NCBI RefSeq assembly: GCF_004114935.1
Contig: NZ_CP022221.1
Span: 620,001 to 684,000, forward strand
Direction: 5' to 3'
DNA: 64,000 nucleotides
DNA from: Bradyrhizobium zhanjiangense
GTDB lineage: Bacteria > Pseudomonadota > Alphaproteobacteria > Rhizobiales > Xanthobacteraceae
Every line of letters starts with the position of its first letter. Within the stretch, counting starts at the first letter, position 1. This document shows, one piece after another, positions 51,135 through 59,480 of this stretch. The translations under genes were made by a program, and so were the position numbers. The notes beneath the pieces are model-generated. The model ran no database searches. It worked only from the letters and a program-made list of their open reading frames with translations, and was not told where the DNA came from.

Positions 51135-52028
51135 CTACTTCGCCGCTTCCGCGCTCGCCATCACCGGGCGCACCGGATCGCCCTCGCGCAGCAGCGCGCC
51201 GGCGCGGGCGACGATGACGTCGCCATCGTTGAGGCCGTCGCGGACCTCGATATTGCCGCCCGACATCAATCCGATCTCGACGCGCTTGGTCTCGACGCGA
51301 TTGCGGCGGATCACCTGCACCACGGTGCCGGCCGAGGAATATTGCACGGCCGTCAGCGGCACCGCGACGTTGCAGCTCTGCCCGGTCTTGATCAGCGCGC
51401 GCCCGCTCGCGTTGAGCAACAGGCGCTTCTGCGAGGAGATGCCGATATAGACCATGCCCTGCTGGATGTTTTGCTCGACGGTCGGCCCGATGCGGCGAAT
51501 CTTGCCGTCGATGTCGCCGGCGCCGGCGATGCGCACGGTCGCTTGCTGATTGACGGCGAGCTTGCGCATGTCGGTGGTCGCGACCAGACCGACCAGATCA
51601 TATTCGCTGCGCGCCACGATCGTGAACAGGGCCTCGCCCTTGGCCGAGGCGAAATTGCCGATCTGCGCGGTCGACGTGGCGATCACGCCCGCCACCGGCG
51701 CGGTGACCTGAAGCGTGCCGCCTTCCGGCAGCGCCAGCCGCGCCAGCACCTGGCCGGCAGTGATGGTCTGGCCGGCTTCGGCCAGCACCTCGGTTACCTT
51801 CAAGCTGGGACGTTCGGGCCGCACCGAGGTCTCCTCGCGCGCGATGATCGTGCCGGTGGCCTCGACGATGTCGGAGAAGCAGGATTTCGCGACCTTCAGC
51901 ACCGTGACCGCCGGCCCCTTGGGGGCATCGTCCTCGGCGGCTCCAGCCTGATATGGGCCGAGAGCGAACACGCCAGCGATAGCTGCGGGAAACAGGCTTC
52001 GGGCAACGGCACGGGGCAAATGACGCAT
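51135..52028 (-). CDS. Periplasmic adaptor protein (RND/HlyD family)
   Basis: About 297 residues. A signal peptide (RSLFPAAIAGVFALGPYQAGA) is followed by a lipoyl-like half (GTIIAREETSVRPERPSLKVTEVLAEAGQTITAGQVLARL, then LQVTAPVAGVIATSTAQIGNFASAKGEALFTIV) and a beta-barrel region (RKLAVNQQATVRIAG). The helical hairpin between the lipoyl halves is almost absent, so it resembles the short adaptors. No RND pump is adjacent. ATG 52028 is chosen because the signal peptide starts there. Confidence 0.85.
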   Translation of the reverse strand: MRHLPRAVARSLFPAAIAGVFALGPYQAGAAEDDAPKGPAVTVLKVAKSCFSDIVEATGTIIAREETSVRPERPSLKVTEVLAEAGQTITAGQVLARLALPEGGTLQVTAPVAGVIATSTAQIGNFASAKGEALFTIVARSEYDLVGLVATTDMRKLAVNQQATVRIAGAGDIDGKIRRIGPTVEQNIQQGMVYIGISSQKRLLLNASGRALIKTGQSCNVAVPLTAVQYSSAGTVVQVIRRNRVETKRVEIGLMSGGNIEVRDGLNDGDVIVARAGALLREGDPVRPVMASAEAAK

Positions 52029-52216
52029 CGAAAATTCCACGGGTTCAAGCCCTTCAATCGATAGCAGATGGCAACGGGCCGGACTACGGCAGCGTTGTCC
52101 CATGGCGGGATGCCACGCCGGCGCGGGCCGCGGTGGCAAGTCTTTGATTAGTCGCGCGATTGGAGATCAGGTTCGCTCCCGCCGGACGGGGAGGTCGCAG
52201 CGGGGCTGGCGGGCCG

Positions 52217-52387
52217 TCAGCTCCGGCGGTCACCCAGCAGCTTGCCGGTGGCGCGATCGATCAGGTGCAGGCGCGTACAGGCCTGACACGGCACGGAAAC
52301 ATGCGTCCGATCGGTTGGCTCGTCGCCAAGCCGATATTGCACATTCATGCCGGTCTGGGGGCACTTGAAGACAATTTGACGGTCCAT
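52217..52387 (-). CDS. 56-residue zinc-ribbon-like protein
   Basis: From ATG 52387 the frame reads MDRQIVFKCPQTGMNVQYRL and contains a second pair as VPCQACTRLHLID. CPxTG and CxAC form a plausible four-ligand site (Cys9 and the CQAC pair are seen; the fourth ligand may be a His or Thr). It ends in TGA at 52217. Very small and easily missed. It lies between the adaptor gene and the secreted propeller gene, on the same strand as both. Confidence 0.65.
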   Translation of the reverse strand: MDRQIVFKCPQTGMNVQYRLGDEPTDRTHVSVPCQACTRLHLIDRATGKLLGDRRS

Positions 52388-52457
52388 GCCCGATGATATC
52401 GCGCCAAGGCGGGCCTCGCGAAATTACGGATGATTACGTAGGCCGGCCGCGCGTCCC

Positions 52458-53597
52458 TCACGGCAGGCTCAGAAACTCCACCCAGTTCGGCTTCTTGCCG
52501 GTGGGATAGGATTTCAGCTTGGCGAGCGCGCCGCTGCTCTGGTTGATCGCATAGACCGTCATGCCGTCGGAGAGTTCGCCGACCGCGGCGAGATAGCGCC
52601 CAGAGGGATCGATGTTGAAGCCGCGGGGCTGCTTCTCGGTCGGCACGCTGCCGATCGTGGTCAGCTTGCCGCTTGTTGCATCGACCTTGTAGGCGGTGAG
52701 CGTGTTCGTGGTGCGCTCGGAGGCGTAGAGGAAGCGCCCGTCGGGCGTGATGTGGATGTCGGCGGCCCAAGGTTTTTTATCGGAGGCTTTGCCGTTGAAC
52801 CCTTCGGGCAGTGCGCTGGTGCGCTGGATCTCGGTCCAGGCGCCGCTCTTGGCGTCATAGCTGAACGCCGCGACGTCGCCGTTCAGCTCGTGAACGAGAT
52901 AGACGAACTTGCCACCCGGGTGGAATACGAAGTGCCGCGGCCCGGATTTTTCCGGCAGCTTGTGTGCCGGCGGATCGCTCGGCGTCAGCGTGCCGGTCGT
53001 GGCGTCGAACGCAAAGCTCAGCACCTGGTCGGAGCCGAGATTGGTCGCGAACGCGAAGCGGTTGTCGGGCGAGGACACGACGGCGTGCGCGTTCAGCCCG
53101 GTCGGGATCACCTGCTTCGGCTCACCGACGACGCCGTTGGCTTGAAGCGGATTCAGCGCGACCTTGTTGCCGCCATAGGAGGCACTGAACAGGAACTTGC
53201 CGCTGCGATCGATGGCGATATTGGCCATGCTGTCGGCGAGCGGTCCGTTGCCGATATGACTGAGCTGGCCCGTCTTGGGGTTGATCGCGAAGCTCACCGC
53301 GAGGTATGGCTGCGAGCGGATTCCGGCGATCAGCACGCGCTTGTCGGGGGTGATCGCGAGCGGCGTCGAGGATCCCGGCTTTTCGACGCCGGTGAAGGCG
53401 GCCGTCTGCACCGGCATCATCTCGCCGCTCTCGGCCATCTTGAACACGCTGATGTCGTTGCTGTCGGCGTTGCCGACATAAGCGAAGGTTTCGGCCATGC
53501 CGGCACGGACTCCAGGGATGAGGGCGAGAAAGGCGAGGGTGGTGGCGATCGCAACGTGCGGCAGGCGCGATGCGATGCGTCGGGTCGGTCTCAACAT
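52458..53597 (-). CDS. Secreted lactonase-family beta-propeller (Pgl type)
   Basis: 379 residues with a signal peptide (ATTLAFLALIPGVRAGMAE). The propeller repeats are clear: AYVGNADSNDISVFKM, HAVVSSPDNRFAFATNLGSDQVLSFAFD, GPRHFVFHPGGKFVYLVHELNGDVAAFSYD, AADIHITPDGRFLYASERTTNTLTAYKV and QPRGFNIDPSGRYLAAVGELSDGMTVY. These match the cycloisomerase-2 / 6-phosphogluconolactonase (YbhE) family. Export argues against a cytosolic 6-phosphogluconolactonase role. GAGGAGGAG lies before the ATG. Confidence 0.9.
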   Translation of the reverse strand: MLRPTRRIASRLPHVAIATTLAFLALIPGVRAGMAETFAYVGNADSNDISVFKMAESGEMMPVQTAAFTGVEKPGSSTPLAITPDKRVLIAGIRSQPYLAVSFAINPKTGQLSHIGNGPLADSMANIAIDRSGKFLFSASYGGNKVALNPLQANGVVGEPKQVIPTGLNAHAVVSSPDNRFAFATNLGSDQVLSFAFDATTGTLTPSDPPAHKLPEKSGPRHFVFHPGGKFVYLVHELNGDVAAFSYDAKSGAWTEIQRTSALPEGFNGKASDKKPWAADIHITPDGRFLYASERTTNTLTAYKVDATSGKLTTIGSVPTEKQPRGFNIDPSGRYLAAVGELSDGMTVYAINQSSGALAKLKSYPTGKKPNWVEFLSLP

Positions 53598-53720
53598 GGT
53601 CTCCTCCTCAAAGCCGGTGCGGCATTGTCGTTTTGCCGTCGAGGATAGCGGGAGGCGCGCCGTCGTACCAAATTCCAGTTGGGATTGATCGATGCCGTAA
53701 TTGTATCGGTCGCCCGGAGG

Positions 53721-53855
53721 CTACCGCACCGCCGCCACGCTGCGGGAGGGCAAATGGGGGCCGGGCGGGTAATTGGGCGGACCGAGCACGGTCCATACGG
53801 TGACCGCAAGCAGCCCGCAGGTCAGGATGGTCCAGGCGATCAGTCGTCTCCGCAT
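53721..53855 (-). CDS. Possible 44-residue membrane protein
   Basis: ATG 53855, MRRRLIAWTILTCGLLAVTV then WTVLGPPNYPPGPHLPS. One hydrophobic segment with Pro-rich C-terminus. No clear ribosome binding site. It overlaps no other supported gene. Confidence 0.4.
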   Translation of the reverse strand: MRRRLIAWTILTCGLLAVTVWTVLGPPNYPPGPHLPSRSVAAVR

Positions 53856-53976
53856 CAGGCCTAATCCGCCGGTCGAATCTCGATGCCTCGGGCAACGATC
53901 GTGCACCGCAAACCGCGGCGATCCTATGACCTCGTTCACAATGCGAACCAATGCCGCGCCAGCGCATTGAAGCATC

Positions 53977-54357
53977 ATGCCCCGTGAAAACGATCTCGAA
54001 GGCAAGCCCGACATGGGCGGCAAGCATGGCGGTCAGCAAGGCCAGCCCAAGCCGCCGCCGCGCCCGCATCAGGGCGAGCGCGACGAGGACGTCGTGGCAA
54101 AGCGCCACACCGGTCAAACCGGTCGCAGCGCCCCGCCGACCAAGAATAGCCCCGCATGCGCACCGGGAACGGCAGCCTCGCCTTGCCGTTACCCTGATCC
54201 CGCGGGCGGAGGAGATCGAGACGGAGGCTGGCACGTGTTTTGGATCTATTGGGACACCGCCTGGTCGCTGATCATCAGCGGCATCATGTTTGCGACCATC
54301 GTCAGCCATCCCGACGCCGAGATCGCCGAAGTGCGTGCCGCAAAAGGCATGATGTAG
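53977..54357 (+). CDS. Possible hydrophilic protein with C-terminal membrane segment
   Basis: 126 residues. The N-terminal part (ENDLEGKPDMGGKHGGQQGQ, then PPPRPHQGERDEDVVAKRH) is Gly/Gln/Pro-rich and charged; a segment near residue 85 (WHVFWIYWDTAWSLIISGIMFATIVS) is hydrophobic. Other frames on both strands are open here, and the middle (SPACAPGTAASPCRYP) looks out of frame, so a frameshift or a spurious frame is possible. Confidence 0.35.
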   Translation: MPRENDLEGKPDMGGKHGGQQGQPKPPPRPHQGERDEDVVAKRHTGQTGRSAPPTKNSPACAPGTAASPCRYPDPAGGGDRDGGWHVFWIYWDTAWSLIISGIMFATIVSHPDAEIAEVRAAKGMM

Positions 54358-54373
54358 ACTTTCTGTCGTGCGG

Positions 54374-54488
54374 CAAAGCGCGATGAGATCGGGTGATCGT
54401 CATCGCGCTTCGGTTCGCGCTGAGCATGATCCTTAAACCGCAGCAGACTTTGCGCCAACGCGGCCCGTCAGGTTCGGATCATGCTTTC
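54374..54488. repeat. Two-hairpin dispersed repeat, copy E
   Basis: Same orientation as copy A, long form: AAAGCGCGATG ... CATCGCGCTT, then GAGCATGATC ... GGATCATGCTT with the extra GCGCCAACGCGGCCCGTCAGG. It is more diverged than copies A-C. It ends seven bases from the stop of the metallo-hydrolase gene. Confidence 0.8.
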
Positions 54489-54494
54489 TAGCGG

Positions 54495-55448
54495 TCAGTA
54501 GTCCCAGAACGCCGGCACCCAGCGAAAGTGGTCGCCGTCGACCGCCACCCGGCCGACCGATGGGAACGGCATGTGAGTGGCGACGAGGAGCTCTTCGTTC
54601 GCCGCCAGCTCCCGCAGGAGACGGACACGAACGCGGGCCGCCTCTTCGGGATCGTGCTCGAAGCCGTTGTGCCACTCGGGGTGATCGAATCCGACGGTGA
54701 ACACGGCGTCGCCGGCGAATGTCAACCGATCGCCGCCGGATGCCAGGCGGACCACGCTGTGCCCGGGGGTGTGGCCGCCGGTGCGCGTGACCACCACGCC
54801 CGGCGCCACCTCGTGCTCGTCCTCGAAGGTGCGCAGCTGGTTATGGTACTCTTTCGCGAATCGCTTGGCGGTTGCCCGAAGCGCATCCGGAAATCCCGGC
54901 GGCATCGCGACGTGGGAGAAATCGGGCGCCTCCCAGAATTTGACCTCGGCGGCTGCCACGTGGATGCGCAGGTCCGCGCGCAACCGGTCCCTGACCTCGT
55001 CGACGAGCAGGCCGCCAATGTGGTCCATGTGCATATGCGTCAGCACCACGTCGGTCACGGACCCAAGATCGATGCCGGCGGCTTCCAGTCGCTTGCTCAA
55101 CTGCCCGGCCCGCGGCAGGTGCAAGTCAGGGTCGGACCCTAGTCCAGCGTCGACGAGGATGGTCTGGCCGCCGCTGCGCACCACGACCACGTTCAGCGCC
55201 CAATCGAAAGCATCCGGCGGCAGGAACATGTCCTTCAGCCAGGCCGCGCGGACGGCCGGGTCGGCGTTGTGGGCCAGCATCGCACCTGGCAGCGTCAGCA
55301 CCCCATCGCTGATCACCAGCACGTCGATCTCGCCGATCCGCAGCGCGTACCGCGACGGGACCAGCTCTTCGGGGCCTCTGCCGAGATGTGCAGTGTCGTG
55401 CAAGTTCATGTTCGTCTTCTCCTGGGTGTTGCGGATCGTCTGATTCAT
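54495..55448 (-). CDS. Metallo-beta-lactamase-fold hydrolase
   Basis: 317 residues. The zinc motif THMHMDHIGG (HxHxDH) and the later His/Asp positions (GGHTPGHSVV, TFAGDAVF, ATHMPF) are intact, as in quorum-quenching lactonases and other MBL hydrolases. A Cys is absent from the metal site. The ATG at 55448 has AGGAGC upstream; the ATG at 55409 (MNLHDTAHLG) has AGGAGAAG, so either may be used. One of the two 39-bp AraC-type elements lies 165-203 bp upstream. Confidence 0.9.
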   Translation of the reverse strand: MNQTIRNTQEKTNMNLHDTAHLGRGPEELVPSRYALRIGEIDVLVISDGVLTLPGAMLAHNADPAVRAAWLKDMFLPPDAFDWALNVVVVRSGGQTILVDAGLGSDPDLHLPRAGQLSKRLEAAGIDLGSVTDVVLTHMHMDHIGGLLVDEVRDRLRADLRIHVAAAEVKFWEAPDFSHVAMPPGFPDALRATAKRFAKEYHNQLRTFEDEHEVAPGVVVTRTGGHTPGHSVVRLASGGDRLTFAGDAVFTVGFDHPEWHNGFEHDPEEAARVRVRLLRELAANEELLVATHMPFPSVGRVAVDGDHFRWVPAFWDY

Positions 55449-55612
55449 TGTTGAAAGCTCCTGCGCTCTGTCTTGACGTTCAGTTTGGGAAAAGACCGCG
55501 CGTCTTCCGTGGGCGGCGCGGTCAATGCTGGTGAGATGTTCGGAGATTGGTGGCGCGCTCATTGCTGGTGCTGTCCCGTGATGATTTATCGAACGCGACG
55601 TGCGAGTGCCCC

Positions 55613-55651
55613 AGAGCGATTGCCGTCGCTATAGGGTGATTGCTGCCAACG
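55613..55651 (-). promoter_or_regulatory. 39-bp direct-repeat element, copy 1 (candidate AraC operator)
   Basis: Begins AGAGCGATTGCCGT and ends GTGATTGCTGCCAACG; GCGATTGC (55616) and GTGATTGC (55636) are direct repeats 20 bp apart. It matches 58192-58230 at all positions except the central ten and one near the end. It is upstream of the metallo-hydrolase gene. Confidence 0.7.
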
Positions 55652-55662
55652 CATGCGGGCAG

Positions 55663-56409
55663 CTATGCCAGTCCCAAGCCGCCATCGATCGCGACCACCT
55701 GGCCCGTCACCCATTCTGAGGCGGGGCCGGCAAGCCGGACGATCCATTCTGCGACATCGTCCGGAACGCCGCGCCGCCCGAGCGGTATGCGCGCGCGCTC
55801 CTGCTCCTTGATTGCGGCAGCCTGCTCCAGGGACAGCCCCATCATGCCAGTCAGAGCGCCGGATTCCGTGGGCCCCGCAGCGACCGCGTTCACGCGTATA
55901 CCGACCGGTGCGAGCTCCAGCGCCCAGCAGCGAGTCAAGTGCTCCAATGCCGCCTTGCTGGCTGCGTAATGCGACAGGGCGCCCGCCGGCCTGTGACCGA
56001 AAGTGCTCGAGACATTGACGATTGCGCCCTGTGTTGCCCTGAGGTGAGGCAGAGCAGCAGCGGCGAGCAGACTTGGGCCGATCACATTCACGGAGAAGAT
56101 GTCCATGATCCGATCGGCCGTCGCGTCGACCAGCGGAAGAATTGCGCCTGCGCCTGCGTTGTTCACCAAGGCATCGACCTTGCCCCAGGTATCGACCGCC
56201 TTGGCAATTGTGCGCCTGGCATCTTCGGCGGAGGCGACATCGGCAACCAGGCCGGCAATGTTTGCATGCTCGGCAACCGTTTCTTCGATAGGGCCGGGAC
56301 GGCGGCCGGTCACGAGCACCTTGTCGCCTTGTCTGGCGAAACGTAGTGCCGCCGCGCGCCCGATGCCCGAGCTGCCTCCCGTCACGATGACGACATTTTC
56401 ACTTTTCAT
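55663..56409 (-). CDS. Short-chain dehydrogenase/reductase
   Basis: 248 residues. Cofactor motif TGGSSGIGRAA (TGxxxGIG), NNAGAG, and the catalytic Ser (NVSSTFG), Tyr-x-x-x-Lys (YAASK). The Arg-rich loop (TGRRPGP) after the second strand favours NADP(H). It is a classical SDR of unknown substrate. ATG 56409 is chosen. It is transcribed in the same direction as the flavoprotein upstream and the MBL gene downstream. Confidence 0.93.
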   Translation of the reverse strand: MKSENVVIVTGGSSGIGRAAALRFARQGDKVLVTGRRPGPIEETVAEHANIAGLVADVASAEDARRTIAKAVDTWGKVDALVNNAGAGAILPLVDATADRIMDIFSVNVIGPSLLAAAALPHLRATQGAIVNVSSTFGHRPAGALSHYAASKAALEHLTRCWALELAPVGIRVNAVAAGPTESGALTGMMGLSLEQAAAIKEQERARIPLGRRGVPDDVAEWIVRLAGPASEWVTGQVVAIDGGLGLA

Positions 56410-56496
56410 GTTCGATCTCCTTCTTTGCTGACAGCGCAGTCCAGCCACGATCGATTGAGACCGCGTGTGGAGGCGTGGCCGATGTCGTGTGAGTGC

Positions 56497-57702
56497 TTAG
56501 AGGTCAGTCACGCGCTCCGGATCGGCCGAGGCCAGCGCGACGGCACGTTCGGCGCGCGGCGGGTAGATCCAGACGGTGTTGATCTCGCGTTTCGTCTTCT
56601 TGGCGACCTCGCCGACGATCTCCACGTTGCGCTCCCAGCCGCGCGTGAACAGCGCGCCGGCTTCGCCGAGATCGAGGCATGTGACATAGGCCTTCTGGTG
56701 ATAGGGCCTGGTCGGCAGGCCCAGCAGCTCCGCGGCCGCATTGTTGCCGGCGAAGGCGCCCATGCGCGTGGCGTGCTGGCACGACATCAGCGCGTAATTG
56801 CCCTCGTCGTCGCAGGCGGCACGCGCCGCATCGCCGGCCGCGAATACGCCCTGGACGCCTGGCACCTGCAAGCAGCGGTCGACCAGCAAGCGGCCGAAAC
56901 TGTCGCGCTCGGCGGGGATCTGTGCGGTCAAAGGCGCGGCACGAATGCCCGCCGCCCAGATCACCGTCTCGGTCTCGATGTGTTCGCCGCTGGACAGGGT
57001 GACGCCGGACTCGTCGAGCGAGGTGACGCCGGCACCGAGGCGGGTTTGAACACCGAGCTTGTGAAGGGCGTCCTCGATGACGGGTCGAGGGCCTGCGCCC
57101 ATGTCGGGCGCGATCGCATTGTTGCGCTCGACGATGATGACGCGGGACTTCGCGTTGGTACCGAGGATGTCGCGAAGCCGTGCCGGCATTTCGGTGGCGG
57201 CCTCGATGCCGGTGAAGCCGCCGCCGGCGACGACGACCGTGTCGCGCCCGTTCGTGGCCGGCCGCTTGGCGAGGCCATGCAGGTGCTTGTCGAGCGCAAT
57301 CGCATCGTCGAGCGAATCGACGCTGAAGCCATGGCCGGCAAGACCCGGAATGTTCGGACGGAACAGCCGGCTGCCGGTGGTCACGACGAGGCGGTCGTAA
57401 GAGAGTGTCTTCTTCGTGCCCTTCGCGGTGGCGATCTTTACCATGCAGGATTTGGTGTCGACCGTCTCGGCGATGCCCTGCACATAGGTGACGTCGATGG
57501 CCTCGAGCACGTCGAGCAGGGGCGCCGTCAGGGTCTCGGGCTTCGGTTCGTAGAGCCGCGGGCGAACCACGAGCGTCGGCTCGGGGGCCACCAGCGCGAT
57601 CTCGAGCGCCTCCGGCGAGACGCCCTGAATCTCGCGCAGGCGGGCTGCGGAAAGGGCGGCGTACATGCCGGCGAAGCCGGCGCCGATGATGACTAATCGC
57701 AT
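56497..57702 (-). CDS. NDH-2-like FAD/NAD(P) oxidoreductase
   Basis: 401 residues. FAD fingerprint LVIIGAGFAGMYAAL at the N-terminus, second dinucleotide motif TVVVAGGGFTGIEAATEM at about 165-182, and the FAD-end motif GVFAAGDAARAACDDEG at about 285-301. This pattern matches type II NADH dehydrogenases and related carotenoid/sulfide-type oxidoreductases. The C-terminus lacks a clear amphipathic membrane anchor. AAGGAGCAACC lies before ATG 57702. Probably part of the redox block controlled by the AraC protein. Confidence 0.9.
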   Translation of the reverse strand: MRLVIIGAGFAGMYAALSAARLREIQGVSPEALEIALVAPEPTLVVRPRLYEPKPETLTAPLLDVLEAIDVTYVQGIAETVDTKSCMVKIATAKGTKKTLSYDRLVVTTGSRLFRPNIPGLAGHGFSVDSLDDAIALDKHLHGLAKRPATNGRDTVVVAGGGFTGIEAATEMPARLRDILGTNAKSRVIIVERNNAIAPDMGAGPRPVIEDALHKLGVQTRLGAGVTSLDESGVTLSSGEHIETETVIWAAGIRAAPLTAQIPAERDSFGRLLVDRCLQVPGVQGVFAAGDAARAACDDEGNYALMSCQHATRMGAFAGNNAAAELLGLPTRPYHQKAYVTCLDLGEAGALFTRGWERNVEIVGEVAKKTKREINTVWIYPPRAERAVALASADPERVTDL

Positions 57703-57820
57703 GGGGTTGCTCCTTGGTAGGCAGTTTCGAAAGTCCGTGCGCGAGCCGTCGCTGCTCCGTCGAGGGCCGCGTTCGGCGACGGCACGAAGAGATGAGAAGG
57801 GATGAAGTGAATCGCTGGTC

Positions 57821-58126
57821 TTAAGGCGCTACGCAGCGCGACAGCTGCGAACTCGATGGCCAGCCTCGGCGAAAGATGACCGACTGAGCCGCCCTCGGGC
57901 TCCAGTCCTGGTAAGGAAGGCCGGAGCCGTCCCGGGTCATGATCGACATCAGCGGGTAGGCTCGGTGCAGGGCCTGCGCGGGAATCTCCACCTCCTCGCC
58001 CGTCGCGGACGTGAAGCGAACGGCCAGCGAGAGTCCGTACAAGGTTGCAGTCGCAAGGCCTCGGCGGCGCGAGGCGATCACCCTCCGGCTGATGAAGTTT
58101 TTCCAGGTCATCTTTTTCCAGGTCAT
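57821..58126 (-). CDS. Small protein of unknown function with duplicated start
   Basis: About 101 residues. ATG 58126 and ATG 58111 are parts of a 15-bp tandem duplication (MTWKK MTWKN). The body is basic (RRVIASRRRGLATATLYGLSL) followed by VRFTSATGEEVEIPAQALHRAYPLMSIMTRDGSG. GGAGACCGAAG precedes the first ATG. No known family. It is the first gene after the second AraC-type element and may lead the operon to the flavoprotein. Confidence 0.6.
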   Translation of the reverse strand: MTWKKMTWKNFISRRVIASRRRGLATATLYGLSLAVRFTSATGEEVEIPAQALHRAYPLMSIMTRDGSGLPYQDWSPRAAQSVIFRRGWPSSSQLSRCVAP

Positions 58127-58191
58127 CTTCGGTCTCCGTCGATTGGTCTGGGCATGGTGATGGTTTAGCGGATCGGATCTGCCGCTGCGCC

Positions 58192-58230
58192 AGAGCGATT
58201 GCCGTGATTGCAGCGCGATTGCTGCTAACG
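58192..58230 (-). promoter_or_regulatory. 39-bp direct-repeat element, copy 2 (candidate AraC operator)
   Basis: AGAGCGATTGCCGT at the left and CGATTGCTGCTAACG at the right. GCGATTGC (58195), GTGATTGC (58204) and GCGATTGC (58215) are three direct repeats. It lies at the end of the AraC gene and 66 bp upstream of the next gene. Confidence 0.7.
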
Positions 58231-59184
58231 CTGGCGCCTGCGCCAATCGCTCGGGCTCTCGCCGGTCAGCTTCCTGAAGGCGGCTGCGAATGCCGTCTGC
58301 GAGGAATAGCCAAGCGCGGCTGCGATCGAGACCACCGCATCGTCACTGTCGCGCAGCATCTTCATGGCCTGCTCCAGCCGGTGCTGGCGGAGCCAGGCAT
58401 GCGGCGACAACCCGGTGCTTTCCTTGAAGGCGCGGCAGAAGTGAAAGCGCGACAGACCGGCATCGGACGCCAGCGCATCGAGCGAGACGTCCGCATCACT
58501 GTCAGACCGCAATCGTTCGATCGCACGGAGCAGGACTTTCGGCGACAGCCCGCCCATGGTCGGCTGCAACGTGGTCGGCGAGCCTGAATGGGCCGCCAGA
58601 ACGCGCGTGGCCAGAAGATCCGTCAGCTGATGCCGGAACAGATTATCCAGCGCGCCATGGCCCTCCAGCGCGTCCGCCGCGCTCAAGAGCAGTCGGGACG
58701 TGATGGGATCGGGATGCGCCGTTCGCTCCAGCAGGTCGGCCGGTCCGGTGGTTCCGGCCTCGTCGGCAATGCGCTTCAGCGTCGCATCGGGAAGATAGAG
58801 CTGAACCACGTCGACGGGCTTCGGAATGTCCCACCTGGAGCTCGATCCTTCCGGAATGATGATCAGGACCCCGGGGCGAAACGTACCGATCGCAACCGAT
58901 CGTCCCGAGCGCCGCTCCATGCGCTGCATCACGCCGTTGTAGGCCATGATCACGTGGTGGCTCATGGGCTCGACGACGTCGTGCAGTGGATCGTGTCTCC
59001 AGTGCGCGATGCCGGCGCCGGAGGCATCCAGCGCCATGCGAAATGGCTCGGTCCTGAGCACGCGCGCCATCTCCGCACCGGCGGCGCGCCGGTCGGAATG
59101 CGAGTTGTCCTCCCCCTGTCCGCCAAGTGCAGGTGGCAAGCCCTGCTGCGGGGGATCGCGCATGGGAGCGGAGTTTCCGGTCAT
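58225..59184 (-). CDS. AraC-family transcriptional regulator
   Basis: 319 residues. An N-terminal ligand domain (about 30-200) precedes the double-HTH C-terminus: VSLDALASDAGLSRFHFCRAFKESTGLSPHAWLRQHRLEQAMKML and VVSIAAALGYSSQTAFAAAFRKLTGESPSDWRRR. AGGAGGCG precedes ATG 59184. It is upstream of the redox block on the same strand, and two 39-bp direct-repeat elements in the block fit AraC binding. The palindrome site 4 (59223-59238) lies 38 bp before its start. Confidence 0.92.
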   Translation of the reverse strand: MTGNSAPMRDPPQQGLPPALGGQGEDNSHSDRRAAGAEMARVLRTEPFRMALDASGAGIAHWRHDPLHDVVEPMSHHVIMAYNGVMQRMERRSGRSVAIGTFRPGVLIIIPEGSSSRWDIPKPVDVVQLYLPDATLKRIADEAGTTGPADLLERTAHPDPITSRLLLSAADALEGHGALDNLFRHQLTDLLATRVLAAHSGSPTTLQPTMGGLSPKVLLRAIERLRSDSDADVSLDALASDAGLSRFHFCRAFKESTGLSPHAWLRQHRLEQAMKMLRDSDDAVVSIAAALGYSSQTAFAAAFRKLTGESPSDWRRRQR

Positions 59185-59222
59185 AGTTGCGCCTCCTGAT
59201 CAGTCGAACTTCAAATCAGTCG

Positions 59223-59238
59223 CCCGTATTTGTACGGG
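59223..59238. promoter_or_regulatory. CCGTA-N4-TACGG palindrome, site 4
   Basis: CCCGTATTTGTACGGG, the exact inverse complement of site 3. It lies 38 bp upstream of the AraC gene start. No gene starts on the plus strand to its right before 59481. Confidence 0.6.
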
Positions 59239-59480
59239 CCGGTGCGCGTTCTATGGCTGTGAGTGCCCAGCGTATTGCCTGAAGCGGCCACGCTTTGTCC
59301 GATCCTGCTCCAAGCAGGCGCGGGGTTTCGCGAACGCACGATGGGCGGAGGGGGAGGGAAACGCTTTATGACAAAAGGCGTGACAGGCGGTCGCGTGCCA
59401 TCAGTTCAACCGCATCACGAGCCCTTCGGTGCCGATCGTCTCGGACACCGCGGATGGAGCGGCAGTCATGAGCGCGCGGC

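Noticed and set aside
53690..53705. CCGTAATTGTATCGG as a further member of the CCGTA-N4-TACGG sites
   Set aside because: The right arm needs an inserted base to match, so it does not meet the pattern shared by the other copies.
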